Assembly (NCBI GenBank): GCA_965153455.1
Contig: OZ234495.1
Span: forward strand, 14,194,875-14,258,874
Source: Sphagnum compactum
Taxonomy: Eukaryota; Bryophyta; Sphagnopsida; Sphagnales
Direction: 5' to 3'
Length of the DNA stretch: 64,000 nucleotides
Part shown: positions 25,852 to 35,687 of the stretch, piece by piece
Numbering within the stretch: position 1 is the stretch's first letter
Layout: each line of letters starts with the position of its first letter
Program-made: the position numbers and the translations under genes
The notes under the pieces: model-generated
Told to the model about the DNA's origin: nothing
Database searches by the model: none
The model's input: only the letters and a program-made list of their open reading frames with translations

Positions 25852-27085
25852 TGTTCCTTTCTATGAGGAATCAATCAATCTGCAAAATTCGTCAGGAATG
25901 AGCAGCAGCTGAATGCAGAATGGTCCACAGTGTACATGACAGAGTTCAACTCATACACAACACATCATCATTGCTCAGGTTTGTGCTCAAGAATTCAATT
26001 TGAAGTTAGTAGGACATAGGTGTCAATGAGAAGAACCACATCATCCAGCTCTCTTCTCCCCAGACCAAGTTTTCATTCTTTTTTCAATATTTTGGCTTGT
26101 CTTGCAGGCAAAGACAATCTGGTCACAGGGGGGGTCCAACTGGCCTCTCATAGGTATTACATATACCTCTTGTTTTATCAGACTGTTTCATGGGTAGCAG
26201 GACAGATAGATTTCAAGGTGACGCTGATCTTCTTCAGACTTGTAAAATGGGTATGTACTATATATCCCTTTTGATACTGTGGATGCTTCTGTTAAGAGAG
26301 ACAGATCAGAGTCAACCTGAAAAGATCAGAGTTTCACACTTTGACTGGTGGATTCATTTCTAGTTTGCTTGGTTAAAATCTTCCTCATTTCTTTCTGTTC
26401 CTACTTTCTCTTCAGGTCTGGAAAGAGGAAACTATACTTTCACATCACTTTTCTATTGTGGGCCCTCCACTTGACACAAAATCACACTCAAGGTGGGTGC
26501 CTTTATCTTCAGATATGATCTCTCAATTTGATAGTTTTTGTAGAAGAGTGAAAGGATGATCATAACAGACTTCTGCAGTGGATTCTTCTTTTTTTTAATT
26601 TTACTTTGAGTACAGTTCCTCATGCTTGCTTGCTGTTGTTGGTTACTGTTGTGCCATTGTCCAGAAGAGACTCAGAATATTAGCTGTGAGTTCTTCAAAT
26701 TCCTGAGACTTTTTCAACTTTGGGTCTCATCCCCCTCCCCGCCTTCTTTCTAGTTATGAACTCATGATTTTGTTGTAGGCTGGCAGCAGTGTGACAGTTG
26801 ATTTATGGCTTCAATGTCACAAAAAGAACATGGTTGTTAAACCTTCTAGGTGAGTGTTGTTGATTACCCATTTATTATTGCCTTTTCTGAACTGTGACAT
26901 TTCCATTCTTTTCATAACAATAGGTGGTATGTTTTCTTGCCCCATATGCTTTCTTGCTCAATTTTGTCACTTCAACTGTTTCTTTTTGCAGAGCAAGAAG
27001 TGTGATGTGGGTTCTTCTCTCAAGCTGGTGGTGATGGCATGCAAACTACAAAATGAAAAAGTCTGTCTGCAGTTCCTCTAGTGTG
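25852..27085 (+). other. CDC20 3' region and exon-like segments of an unidentified gene
   Basis: Downstream of the CDC20 stop are several short open segments bounded by good splice sites on the plus strand: about 26108-26150 (AKTIWSQGGSNWPLI), 26416-26492 (VWKEETILSHHFSIVG), 26616-26690 (SSCLLAVVGYCCAIVQ), 26779-26850 (AGSSVTVDLWLQCHKK) and 26991-27081 ending in a stop. They look like consecutive exons of one gene, but I do not recognise the protein. The start is not visible, and joining the last two in phase gives a different, short C-terminus. It may be a relic or an alternative 3' extension of the CDC20 transcript. Confidence 0.35.
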
Positions 27086-27917
27086 GCAGGAATGCATCAT
27101 CATGCAAATGCTATCTCATACATTGTTGAAAGTTGTTTTGCAAAGGAATGAAATTTATTATATCCACAAGGTTTCCACTACATGGGCACAATGTAAAAGT
27201 TGTCTTGCAAAAGTTGTCTATAATCTCCTGCCACATTCTTTTTTGAAATCTCTCTATTGGGTCTTTATCTTTGCTCATCACAGTGCCATGAAGCATTTGC
27301 AAGCATGTCAAGGAGAGAGACAACCCTAAACCCTAAATGTCCCTCTCTCTCTCTCTCTCCCTCCTTCCCTTGTCTTCAAATCCAATTCCCAGTCTCTGCA
27401 TCAGGATGGGTTTGCAGGGAGGGTTTCAAAACAGCTAGATTTCTGGTTCACATTTTGGGTTTAGGAGAATGGTCTGATAGAAGAATTAGGTTTTCGTGAT
27501 TTTGAGTCTCCTTCCCCAAGTTCCCAAATTTGAAATGTCCGTGCCTGCATCCCAGAAAACCCACTGAACGGGGGTGTGATTTGGGATCCATGGACTTTGT
27601 TTGATGATGTTTGTTGTAGGATGAAAGAATGCTGTGTGTGGTTAGCATAAACTCTTTTTTGCTATGGAAATCTACTGTACTGGTTTGCTCTCACAGAAAT
27701 CCAATGTCCCTCTTCAGCACACCAAAGCCATCTCGGTTACCCACCAATCTCAGTGGCGCACATTCCAACATCTGTTCCTCATTTTGTCACAATACGGCTC
27801 ACAAAGGTCTTCTCCAATGTTAGCTTTTCGAAGAGTTATGAGAAGGAATCGTTTTCTTCCAATATTGTTGATGAGTACTCGTCAAAATGCGAATAACTTG
27901 GGATTCGCAAGCATTAG
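27086..27917. other. No gene seen; CT microsatellite
   Basis: A CTCT repeat lies at about 27341-27365. Frames at 27629-27978 are open in two registers over one stretch, which could be the first exon of the octanoyltransferase-like relic that follows, but no similarity could be established. Confidence 0.3.
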
Positions 27918-28310
27918 TGCCACGATCGGTTTCGAGAGATTGTGCCCCACCCCTCACCGGGACATGGCAGAAACTTAGGGTTGAAGAAAAGATTTCGAGC
28001 TTTGAAGAGAGGGGAGAATATGGACGACTGTCTTGTTGTGTTGCAGCATCCTCCTGTTTATGCTTCTTAAATTTTTACCTTGAAAATCCGCCTCTTGAGC
28101 TCCAATGAACAGAGCGTCGAGGAGTGTTATGCAGATCTCTATGTATCTTCCAAAGACCTCATGAAAGGATCGGAGAAACGACTTTTGTAGCAACTTGTGT
28201 GATCCAAAGGTTGAGTGTAAAGCTTAATAATATCTATTGTTTGATCTTCTCATAATTTTTGCTATATCAATTTCCAGTACCTTGACAGCTTCGACACATG
28301 TCCTCTTGAA
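27918..28310 (+). pseudogene. Octanoyltransferase (LIP2/LipB-like) relic
   Basis: After a possible acceptor at 27917, one frame reads CHDRFREIVPHPSPG and continues to MDDCLVVLQHPPVY at about 28019-28063. This parallels the plant lipoyl(octanoyl) transferase start of domain (C.D..EELVP... then ..TL..LQHPPVYTLG). Instead of the expected TLG the frame meets A-S and a stop at 28068-28070. A second piece, YLDSFDTCPLE at about 28277-28309, resembles the next conserved stretch (EYL.FD...PF.V) and also ends in a stop. The catalytic GGEVTYHGPGQ segment was not found. The intact enzyme would move octanoyl groups onto lipoate-dependent proteins. This copy looks broken. Confidence 0.45.
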
Positions 28311-29493
28311 TAATCAATTAATTTTGTAATTTTCATTTCAACAAATAGAATATTCTTGACGATGCAGTATTTTCCTTCACAAACTTTTGTTGAAATTCAG
28401 TGTTCCCTTTGTTGTTGCAGATCAGCTGTTCCTTGTTTGAGCAGCATGCGGGCTGGGGTTCTCATAGGAATCATGTTAGTTTCCTCTATTCCCCACATCC
28501 ACATGATCGTCCACTAGTATCCTTCCAACATGGTTTGATCACTCTTGTGAAGCTTGATTCCCATGTAAGCAGATTGGGTGCATCTTCCAAGCTTGTTCTT
28601 ATGCGGCTACTGGATTGTCTTTGCATCTTACAGTAGTGTATCTGTGTTTTTTTCAAATTGGCATGTTCTGTGTCCTCATGCACAGACATTGGATTTCTTG
28701 TGGAGGTTGTGCTCTCTTGATGTAGACACCTCCCCATTTGAAAAATTGCATTCATGCTACTTCTGAGGTCTGCAGTGTGATGTGGTTCGCAGGGTCCTTT
28801 AGTTTGGGTGTTAGTGATGCAGATATCATGGTTTGTTTGATGGCTCCATCTGTTGCTCTGACAAGTATTTACTCTGGATTCCAGTTGGACATTACAAGAT
28901 CAAGAATTCTGGTGGCATGCATTGTGTTGTGCTCAAGTGCAAGTGATTTGCCATTTAGTTGAAATTTCTTTTTCACATATGGCACTGAGTACATTGTTTG
29001 CATTGACTATGCTGGTCATATGCCACTCTCACCATGATTCGTTGCATGTTTCCAATGACTCGCATCATGGGGGCTGTGGTGTTGTCAGTGACAAGGTGGT
29101 ATCCACAGCAGTTATTTTTGTTTATGGGCAGCATCTTTCAGAGGTCCCACCTGTGGCAACTAGCCTTTAGCCTTGAGCCAGTTGTCTTGGTGACAGAACA
29201 ATTGTAATGGGTCATTGTTGTTGCAACTACTGTTCTTACAGAAGTATTTACAATGGCGCAAGTTTTCACTTTCAGCTACAAATCAAAGGACGAACTCATG
29301 TTGTGGTCAAATTTTCACCCGTCTTGGTGATGAGTTTTTCACACATTTTGGTGACTTCAGGGACTTCGAATCAAGCTTTGATGATACTTCTGAGATAATC
29401 TTATGTCCTCTGGATGCAGAGTGCCTACAGGCAGCAAAAAAGTGGAGAAGAAATCTGAGTTGTGCACCTAGCTATCCCTCCATTACCATTTGA
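28311..29493 (+). other. Exon-like fragments of unidentified gene(s)
   Basis: Open segments with splice-like borders occur on the plus strand: 28421-28576 after a TTGTTGCAG acceptor (ISCSLFEQHAGWGSHRN...), 28770-28962, and 29290-29493 with a strongly protein-like string (FTRLGDEFFTHFGDFRDFE then ECLQAAKKWRRNL) ending in a stop. I cannot name the family. No start codon or continuous exon chain could be drawn, so these may be remnants of one or more decayed genes. Confidence 0.35.
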
Positions 29494-29989
29494 AACACAG
29501 GTCTGCATTGTTCTTCTCCTGTTGAGATCCTCTGGTCAATCTCTAAGGAGATTCCCAGTTTTTTTATTGTCCAAACCCGGAGGCCTCTGAAACCTGGATC
29601 ACACTGTTGTTCAGCCTGGTAATGGGTACTTGGATACTTTCATGTATAAAGTTGTTGCAGTGCAGCTGGAGTCCAAAGCTGATTGAAGAAAATGAAAATT
29701 GAGACATTGTAGAGTTGGATTGAGTAGGAGGAGAATGCTATCTTTGAAGGCGTATGGTGTCTGTTTTTTAAAAGAAAATTGTGACTCACAGCACAGACTG
29801 TCATGACGGTAAATATCAGGATTTCAGTGATGTCTCTGTGGTCTTGAAGATGACTCTCCTTGGTTGGGTTCTCTTGCAATGCAGTCAACAAAGACATGTA
29901 CAAATGTGATCAGCGCAACCAGGCTCCACATGACAATCCTCAATCTCTACTCAGTGGGGCACTGCTGATTGATTTGAGATTCTGAGACC
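29494..29989. other. No gene seen
   Basis: Sequence between the exon-like fragments and the left edge of the inverted duplication. It probably contains the 3' end of the RPL37A transcript unit. No signal assigned. Confidence 0.3.
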
Positions 29990-31320
29990 AGAGAATACCA
30001 TTGTTTTGATCCACTTAGTCATTGTTACAACAAAGTTGAGGTTTGCAGCATGAAAACTGACAACTGCAGAAGAATGCCCACAAAGTATGAAAGCCCATGC
30101 AAACTAACAAGAGGAGGACCTATACTCAGTAGAATCTCAATTCCAGTCAACTTGCACAACAAAGGTCACATTATTACTTATGAGGTGCTCACAAACTAAC
30201 ATTCTAACTTTCAGTCTGCTCCCTCAGCCGGCGGATTGTACTTCGCACAGTAACAGCACTTGCCGTGCTGCACAAGTTACAAAATTGTCCAATCAATAGA
30301 TGCTCTTTGGAACTGCTCGATGCAAATAGGATAGCCACAAACTTTGACGCACTAAGACCCACATTTTCCCTTGGTATTGTGCTTTGAGGCTTGCTTTGAA
30401 AGCCATTGGACAAAGCCACTGCACTGCCAAGTCCGAATGCATGTGGGAGAGATATGATATTCTGAATAGGTCACATAGATCTATGCTTCCATACATCCAT
30501 TATAAATCTCTGGAACATTTAAGCAAAGTCCTGTTTAGATTGCAAAAAACATCGAACAAATCAAACAAATGAACTTACTTGAGGGTGTAGGCACCACCAG
30601 CCTTGACCTTTCCACAGTCTTTGCAGTTCCAGATCCCAACAGCCTTCCTCTTCACACCAAACTGCAGACATGCCAGACAATTCTCAGTTCCAATATTAGA
30701 GACAAATCAGCAACTCTGGAATCCTGGCACTGAGGAACTCTAACCTCTGCCCTACTAGCTGCAAAATTCTCTAACCAGCCCTTCTCATACATTCACCAGT
30801 TTTCCAACTAGAAGGATCATCAACATGTGCCTCAAAACCTATTTTATTCCCATGAAACAGGAGGCAAGCAGAACCAAGAAGCTAAAACACTCTGAATGAA
30901 ATGCATTACACTATAGTTTGACTATTCTGCCAGATCAAGACATTTTTGGACTGCAGGTTAGGAACTACCTTTCCACAAAACTCGCAGAAGTACTTTGAGT
31001 GCTGACTGACCTCCATCTTCTTAATCTGTTTCCTTAAACTGGCACCGTACCTCGTGCCTGATCCACAGAAGTTTGCTCATCATGAGAAAAGAAAACTCCG
31101 CTCCAAGTTCATTCTCCTAGAGGCAACAATCCACATACCTTTCGAAAAGTTTGAGATAAGATTACAGCAAGTGACTTGCCAGAAGGCTACACGAAAACAA
31201 ACAAGAAAGAAGCCTCAGGAGGGAAATCACCATATTTGCCAACAATTCCAGCTTTTTTGGTACGTTTCGTCTGCCATGCAACCAGACAGGCCCAACAGTA
31301 GTCAGCTCTCTGACTCAGCA
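29990..31320 (-). repeat. Inverted duplication, left arm (intact RPL37A)
   Basis: The reverse complement of this arm matches 33905-35215 through exons, introns and about 200 bp of 3' flank. Both arms share, for example, 'gagtcagagagctgactac' at one end and 'atggtattct' at the other. Introns are conserved, so this was a DNA-level duplication, not retroposition. Divergence is low in exons and higher in introns and flanks. Confidence 0.88.
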
Positions 31321-31555
31321 TCAACAGCTTGACAACTGCATGCTAGGTATGTGATTGCATTTGAAACCCTCGACGAACTGGTCTCGGTTTTACCAGTGTT
31401 CCACTATATCAAAAAGCTTGAACAGCCCGAGAAAGGGACAAATACCATCATGGAAAGAAAGAAGGAATGAGGAAATGAGACGGGGAAAAATGAAAAGACA
31501 AAAAAACAAGAAAATCGGAGAGTTGAGAAGGCAAGAAGACAGAAAAACGTACCAT
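30204..31555 (-). CDS. RPL37A: 60S ribosomal protein eL43 (L37a), 5 exons, 92 aa
   Basis: Minus-strand coding exons: 31553-31555 (the ATG alone), 31231-31270, 30969-31057, 30579-30661 and 30204-30267. They give 279 nt and 92 aa, the usual family length. The protein reads [20 protein letters not shown] at the start and ends [12 protein letters not shown]. The C2C2 zinc ribbon is C39-x2-C42 and C57-x2-C60. It is a structural protein of the large ribosomal subunit. All junctions are GT-AG. Exon 1 contributes only the start codon, directly before the donor (ATG|GTACGT). A triplicated pyrimidine-rich module lies upstream. Compared with the second copy at 33952-35003, this copy keeps every conserved basic residue and is taken as the functional one. 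Confidence 0.97.
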
Positions 31556-31591
31556 AGCTGCTGCGACGGAGACGATGGCTGAATCGCAGGA

Positions 31592-31975
31592 ACGTCACAA
31601 GACGCCGCGACGAATCATGTGCCCGAACAAAGAGAGAGAGAAAATCGTGGCTGCAGTGTTTCATTAGAGAGGAAGGAAGCGCCTGCTCAGCCGAGCCTCT
31701 TCCAAACCTAGAACACTAGGAGGCAGGACGTCACGGATCAAGTGCCCGAGCAAAGAGAGAGAGAAAACCGTGGCTGCAGTGTTTCCTTGGAGAGGAAGGA
31801 GGTGCTGCTCTGCCGAGCCTCTTCCAAACCTAGAGCCTTAGGAGGTAGGACGTCACGGATCAAGTGCCCGAGCAAAGAGAGAGAAAAGAAAACCTGGGCT
31901 GCAGTGGTTCCCTTAGAGAGGAAGGAGGTGCCTGCTCTGCCGAGCCTCTTCCAAACCTAGAACCCTAGGAGGCAG
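31592..31975 (-). promoter_or_regulatory. Triplicated promoter/leader module of RPL37A
   Basis: Three tandem units of about 121-127 bp (about 31592-31727, 31728-31848, 31849-31975), anchored by 'gcccgagcaaagagagag' at 31621, 31744 and 31866. Read on the gene's strand, each unit has a pyrimidine patch (ttttctctctctctttgctc), a 'ctgcag' site and a 'ctaggtttgg' element resembling a degenerate telo-box. Pyrimidine patches are core-promoter and leader features of plant ribosomal protein genes. Each unit may therefore hold a start site, or the array may be a repetitive 5' UTR. Confidence 0.75.
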
Positions 31976-31976
31976 G

Positions 31977-31986
31977 ACGTTATAAA
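31977..31986 (-). promoter_or_regulatory. TATA-like box upstream of the triplicated module
   Basis: On the minus strand this reads GTTTATAACG, just upstream of the third repeat unit. Initiation about 30 bp downstream would place almost the whole triplication in the 5' UTR. Confidence 0.35.
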
Positions 31987-32199
31987 CCCCCTTAAAAGTC
32001 AGTCCTAAAGCATGTCTGTCTCCTACTTGATGATGTAGTTTCTAGTCCCTAGTATTATTGTACATCATGAAACAGATAGGGAATAACCAGGCCATTTTTA
32101 CCACTAAATTTTGCAAACTGACCTACCCCCACCAAGGATGCAAATGGAAGATGATGAAGTTTGTGCAACATTTATGGATAGAAGCTTATCCCAGATTGT

Positions 32200-33505
32200 A
32201 AAGAACCACCCAATTTCTTCTAGTGTATTTTGGGGGATGCTCACCCGGTCAAAGATGTCATGGGAATAATTTGACTCTTGCAAGATTGGTCATCTCAAAA
32301 GCCGCCATCTCAAAAGATTCCATTAGTGCAATGCACTTGATCCTTTCTACATCATCTTTATATGATCACCAACAAGTAAAAGATCATCTACATACAACAA
32401 AATGATCAACATGTTTTCCATCAAGATCTATCTTGAAATACATGAACTTGTCATCAAATTGACTATGAGTAAGACCAAAAGGCTTTTGAAACTTTTGTCA
32501 ATTTTTTTTGGTACCAGGCTCTTGATGCTTGTTTCAACCCATATATTGATTGCCTTCTTGAGCTTATAGAATAGATGCTCCTTTCTGGCCACCCACCAAT
32601 GCACCATGAAAGATGAATGGTAAGTGATTAAAAACTCATTTTTATTGGGTTCTAGTTCCCTTGCTAACCATGGTGATTACCTCAATTCCTTCTTTTTTTC
32701 TACCTACCTATTAACAATCAACTCCTCACGCAGCATTTTCTCATTGATCCGCACCAATTAGGAAGTCAAAGACTTGAGCTCTCTAAGGTAGAGATCTACA
32801 CTAGTTTCTTCCAACATCTATAAAGAATCGAGTTTGTTCTTAAGCTAAATTATTCCAAACCTGTTTTTAGGTTCATACATGTTGCGTAGGAAAGACTAGC
32901 ATAACTTTTGGTCTTCCATGTCAAGAATACATGGAACAACATTGTCTTTCACGGGCATGATGAGTATGGCTAGCACCTTACTCTTCTTTTGTTGAGATTC
33001 AAAAGTGCTGTTAGGGATTCTAGTTGTAGCCACGAAAGGTCCAATTGGGACGCTACCACTTGTTGCAACTACTACACCATTGCTAGCAACTGTCAAAGGT
33101 CATGTTGTTGCTACCACTGGTGGTGCTCCATGCCCCTTTGATGTAGATGCACCACTACCAACAATTGTTGAAAGTCATGTTATTGTTATCACATGAAGCA
33201 ATCCAACCCCACTTGATGCAAATGTTGTTGTTGAACCTCCATCAGGGCTTTTTCCACTATTATTGTCATTGTTAGCTACCAAGTCCCAGAGTCTTTCAAT
33301 CCTAATAACATGCTTGATGCAGAAATTCCATAGAGTGTAGTTTAAACAACCTTCAAGCTTTGGAGCTTCATAAATGATTGATATCCTCTCTTAACGCATG
33401 GTTGAGTAAGTTGCACTACTCACAATGCAAATGACAATCTAGTGTCTAGATACCTGAGAGCTTGAGTCATGAATCTAGAGAACAAAGGAATGCTATGATA
33501 CTATG
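32200..33505 (-). pseudogene. Decayed Ty1/copia retrotransposon (gag and RT pieces)
   Basis: Minus-strand frames show a copia gag (UBN2-like) block at about 33100-32720 (FLRNMYEPKNRFGI, LKNKLDSL, LYLRELKSL) with internal stops. A reverse transcriptase block follows at about 32600-32200 (IYGLKQASRAWYQK, then LLYVDDLLLVGD). Protease, integrase and most of the RT between these blocks are missing. Near 33490 the minus strand reads 'catagtatcatagc', similar to the tRNA-Met primer-binding site (TGGTATCAGAGC), so an LTR would be expected at about 33505-33860. It is not functional. Confidence 0.75.
32588..32690 (+). repeat. Dispersed repeat family R1, copy C
   Basis: Matches copy A (5100-5215) over 'acccacca.tgca', 'gatgaatggtaagtg', 'attgggttctagttccc' and 'gctaacca'. 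It lies exactly between the gag and RT blocks of the decayed copia element, so it inserted there or marks the internal deletion. Confidence 0.55.
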
Positions 33506-33860
33506 TTAAACTACGATAATATTGGCAGTGAAAAAATTGATCAACTGTGGACATTTCTTCAGAGGACTCTTCTTCCATGATCTTTGTGTTGATATATTTG
33601 TTCAACAGTTTTCAATTGAAGAGTGCACAAAAAACAGAGTTTTGCAATTTATTGTAACACTCCATTTGTTGTGGCAATGAATTTCAGAAGCGGTGAGCAA
33701 TACAAGTGAGATACCATTTGATCCAAAACAAAGAAAAAAATTGCACCCTTTTGGGTACCAGCCAACAACACCGCTTTCTTGTTGAATGATCATCAGGCGT
33801 ACTGCTTCCTCATTGAATGATCATCAGGCGTACTTTACTGGAAGACACTGTTGAAGGTAA
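33506..33860 (-). mobile_element. Possible copia LTR remnant
   Basis: Position relative to the primer-binding-site-like string suggests LTR sequence. It holds a direct repeat of 'attgaatgatcatcaggcgtact' near 33781-33832 (unit about 30 bp). No second LTR was found, so the limits are inferred. Confidence 0.3.
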
Positions 33861-33904
33861 TCACACAGATGGCCTCGTCAAGGGTTTCAAAAGTACCTAG
33901 TATG

Positions 33905-35215
33905 TGAGTCAGAGAGCTGACTACTGTTGGGCCTGTCTGGTTGCATGGCAGACGAAACACACCAGAAAAGCTGGAATTGTTGGCAAATATGGTGATTTCC
34001 CTCCTGAGGCTTCTTTCTTGTTTGTTTTCGTGTAGCCTTCTGGCAAGTCACTTGCTGTAATCTTATCTCAAATTTTTCGAAAGGTATGTGGAATGTTGCC
34101 TCTAGGAGAATGAACTTGGAGCGGAATTTTCCTTTCTCATGATGAGCACTTCTGTGGATCAGGCACGAGGTACAGTGCCAGTTTGAGGAAACAGATTAAG
34201 AAGATGGAGGTCAGTCAGCACTCCAAGTACTTCTGCGAGTTTTGTGGAAAGGTAGTTCCTAACCTGCAGTCCAAAAATGTCTTGATTTGGCAGCATAGTC
34301 AAACTATAGTGTAATGCATTTCATTCAGAGTGTTTTAGCTTCTTGGTTCTGCTTGCCTCCTGTTTCATGGGCATAAAATAGACTTTGAGGCACATGTTGA
34401 TGAGCCTTCTAGTTGGAAAACTGGTGAATGTATGAGAAGGGCTGGTTAGAGAATTTTGCAGCTAGTAGGGCAGAGGTTGGAGTTCCTCAGTGCCAGGATT
34501 CCAGAGTTGCTGATTTGTCTCTAATATTGGAACTGAGAATTGTCTGGCATGTCTGCAGTTTGGTGTGGAGAGGAAGGCTGTTGGGATCTGGAACTGCAAA
34601 GACTGTGGAAAGGTCAAGGCTGGTGGTGCCTACACCCTCAAGTAAGTTCATTTGTTTGATTTGTTCGATATTTTTTGCAATCTAAACAGGACTTTGCTTA
34701 AATGTTCCAGAGATTTATAATGGATGTATGGAAGCATAGACCTATATGACCTATCTCTTCCCCATACATTTGGACTTGGCAGTGCAGTGGCTTTGTCCAA
34801 TTGCTTTCAAAGTATACCACACAATACCAAGGGCAAATGCAGATCTTAGTGTGTCAGAGTTTGTGATGAGCTATCGGATTCACACTTCAAGCGGTTTCAA
34901 AGAGCATCTATTGATTGGACAATTTTGTATCTTGTGCAGCACAGCAAGTGCTGTTACTGTGCAAAGTACAATCCACTGGCTGAGGGAGCAGACTGAAAGT
35001 TAGAATTTTAGTTCATGAGGACCTCATAACTTACTAATGTGACTTTAGTTGTGCTGGAATTTGAGATTCTTCAGAGTTTATGCCTCCATCTTGTTGGTTT
35101 GTACAGGCTTCCCTGATTTGTGAGCATTCTTCTGCAGTTTTCAGTCTGCATGCTGCAAATCCTCAGGTTTGCTGCAACGATGACAAAGTGCATTGAAAAA
35201 ATGGTATTCTATCAT
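33905..35215 (+). repeat. Inverted duplication, right arm (truncated RPL37A)
   Basis: Partner of 29990-31320 in opposite orientation. Homology begins 47 bp before exon 2 and ends about 210 bp after the stop codon. Exon 1, the start codon and the triplicated module are not included. Confidence 0.88.
33952..35003 (+). pseudogene. Second RPL37A copy, 5'-truncated
   Basis: Exons 2-5 of eL43 are present at 33952-33991, 34163-34251, 34559-34641 and 34940-35003, with intact splice sites and open frame. The exon carrying ATG is missing, because homology stops at 33905. Relative to the intact copy there are seven missense changes: R4H, K6R, G19S, K48E, R80Q, R84H and R85W. Several are C-to-T or G-to-A changes, as expected from deamination of methylated cytosines in a silent copy (CG lost at the R4, R80, R84 and R85 codons). 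The zinc-ribbon cysteines remain. The upstream DNA is copia sequence. It is most likely a young pseudogene, though a chimeric transcript with a new first exon cannot be excluded. Confidence 0.88.
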
Positions 35216-35687
35216 CCCCAGCTGAGCAATTCAAATATGTTTTTGACAATCCTTGGACTCCATTACCTCATTTAACAACCACCCAAGTATGGCATAGTTT
35301 CCACATGGGAAATTTATAAACCTGACTTTTGTCTTTTCAGTCACGAAACTTGGGTCCTGGTCAACTGTAGCTGTACTGCCTGTACAACAAACTCAGAAAG
35401 CCCAAAACCCAGATCTAAAATATTCATATTACATCAACCTGACAAATTTATGATCACCAAATTGGAGCACAAAATACATGCCATTTCTTTACAATCAACA
35501 CATGATAATATCAAGATGTCGGTGGTTCATAGGCAGCTGGCTAAGTATATAGTTATCTGATGTGCTGCCAGTAGACCAAACAATAATGTAAGTCATATCC
35601 AAGAAGAAAAAGATCATCACAACACAAACACATTCACAGAGCACACATGTGGTAAAGAATGCTCAGTTCCAAGCAATCCATATAGTG
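35216..35687. other. 3' region of the ABI3-like gene
   Basis: Non-coding. It should include the 3' UTR of the minus-strand B3 factor. No clear poly(A) signal assigned. Confidence 0.4.

Noticed and set aside
31742-31960. Plus-strand frame across the triplicated module as a repeat protein
   Set aside because: The frame is a by-product of the 121-127 bp tandem units, lies antisense to the RPL37A leader, and resembles no protein.
33005-33196. Plus-strand frame rich in VVATT repeats as a gene
   Set aside because: It is antisense to the copia gag region and reflects a GTTG/CAAC-rich sequence, not a plus-strand protein.
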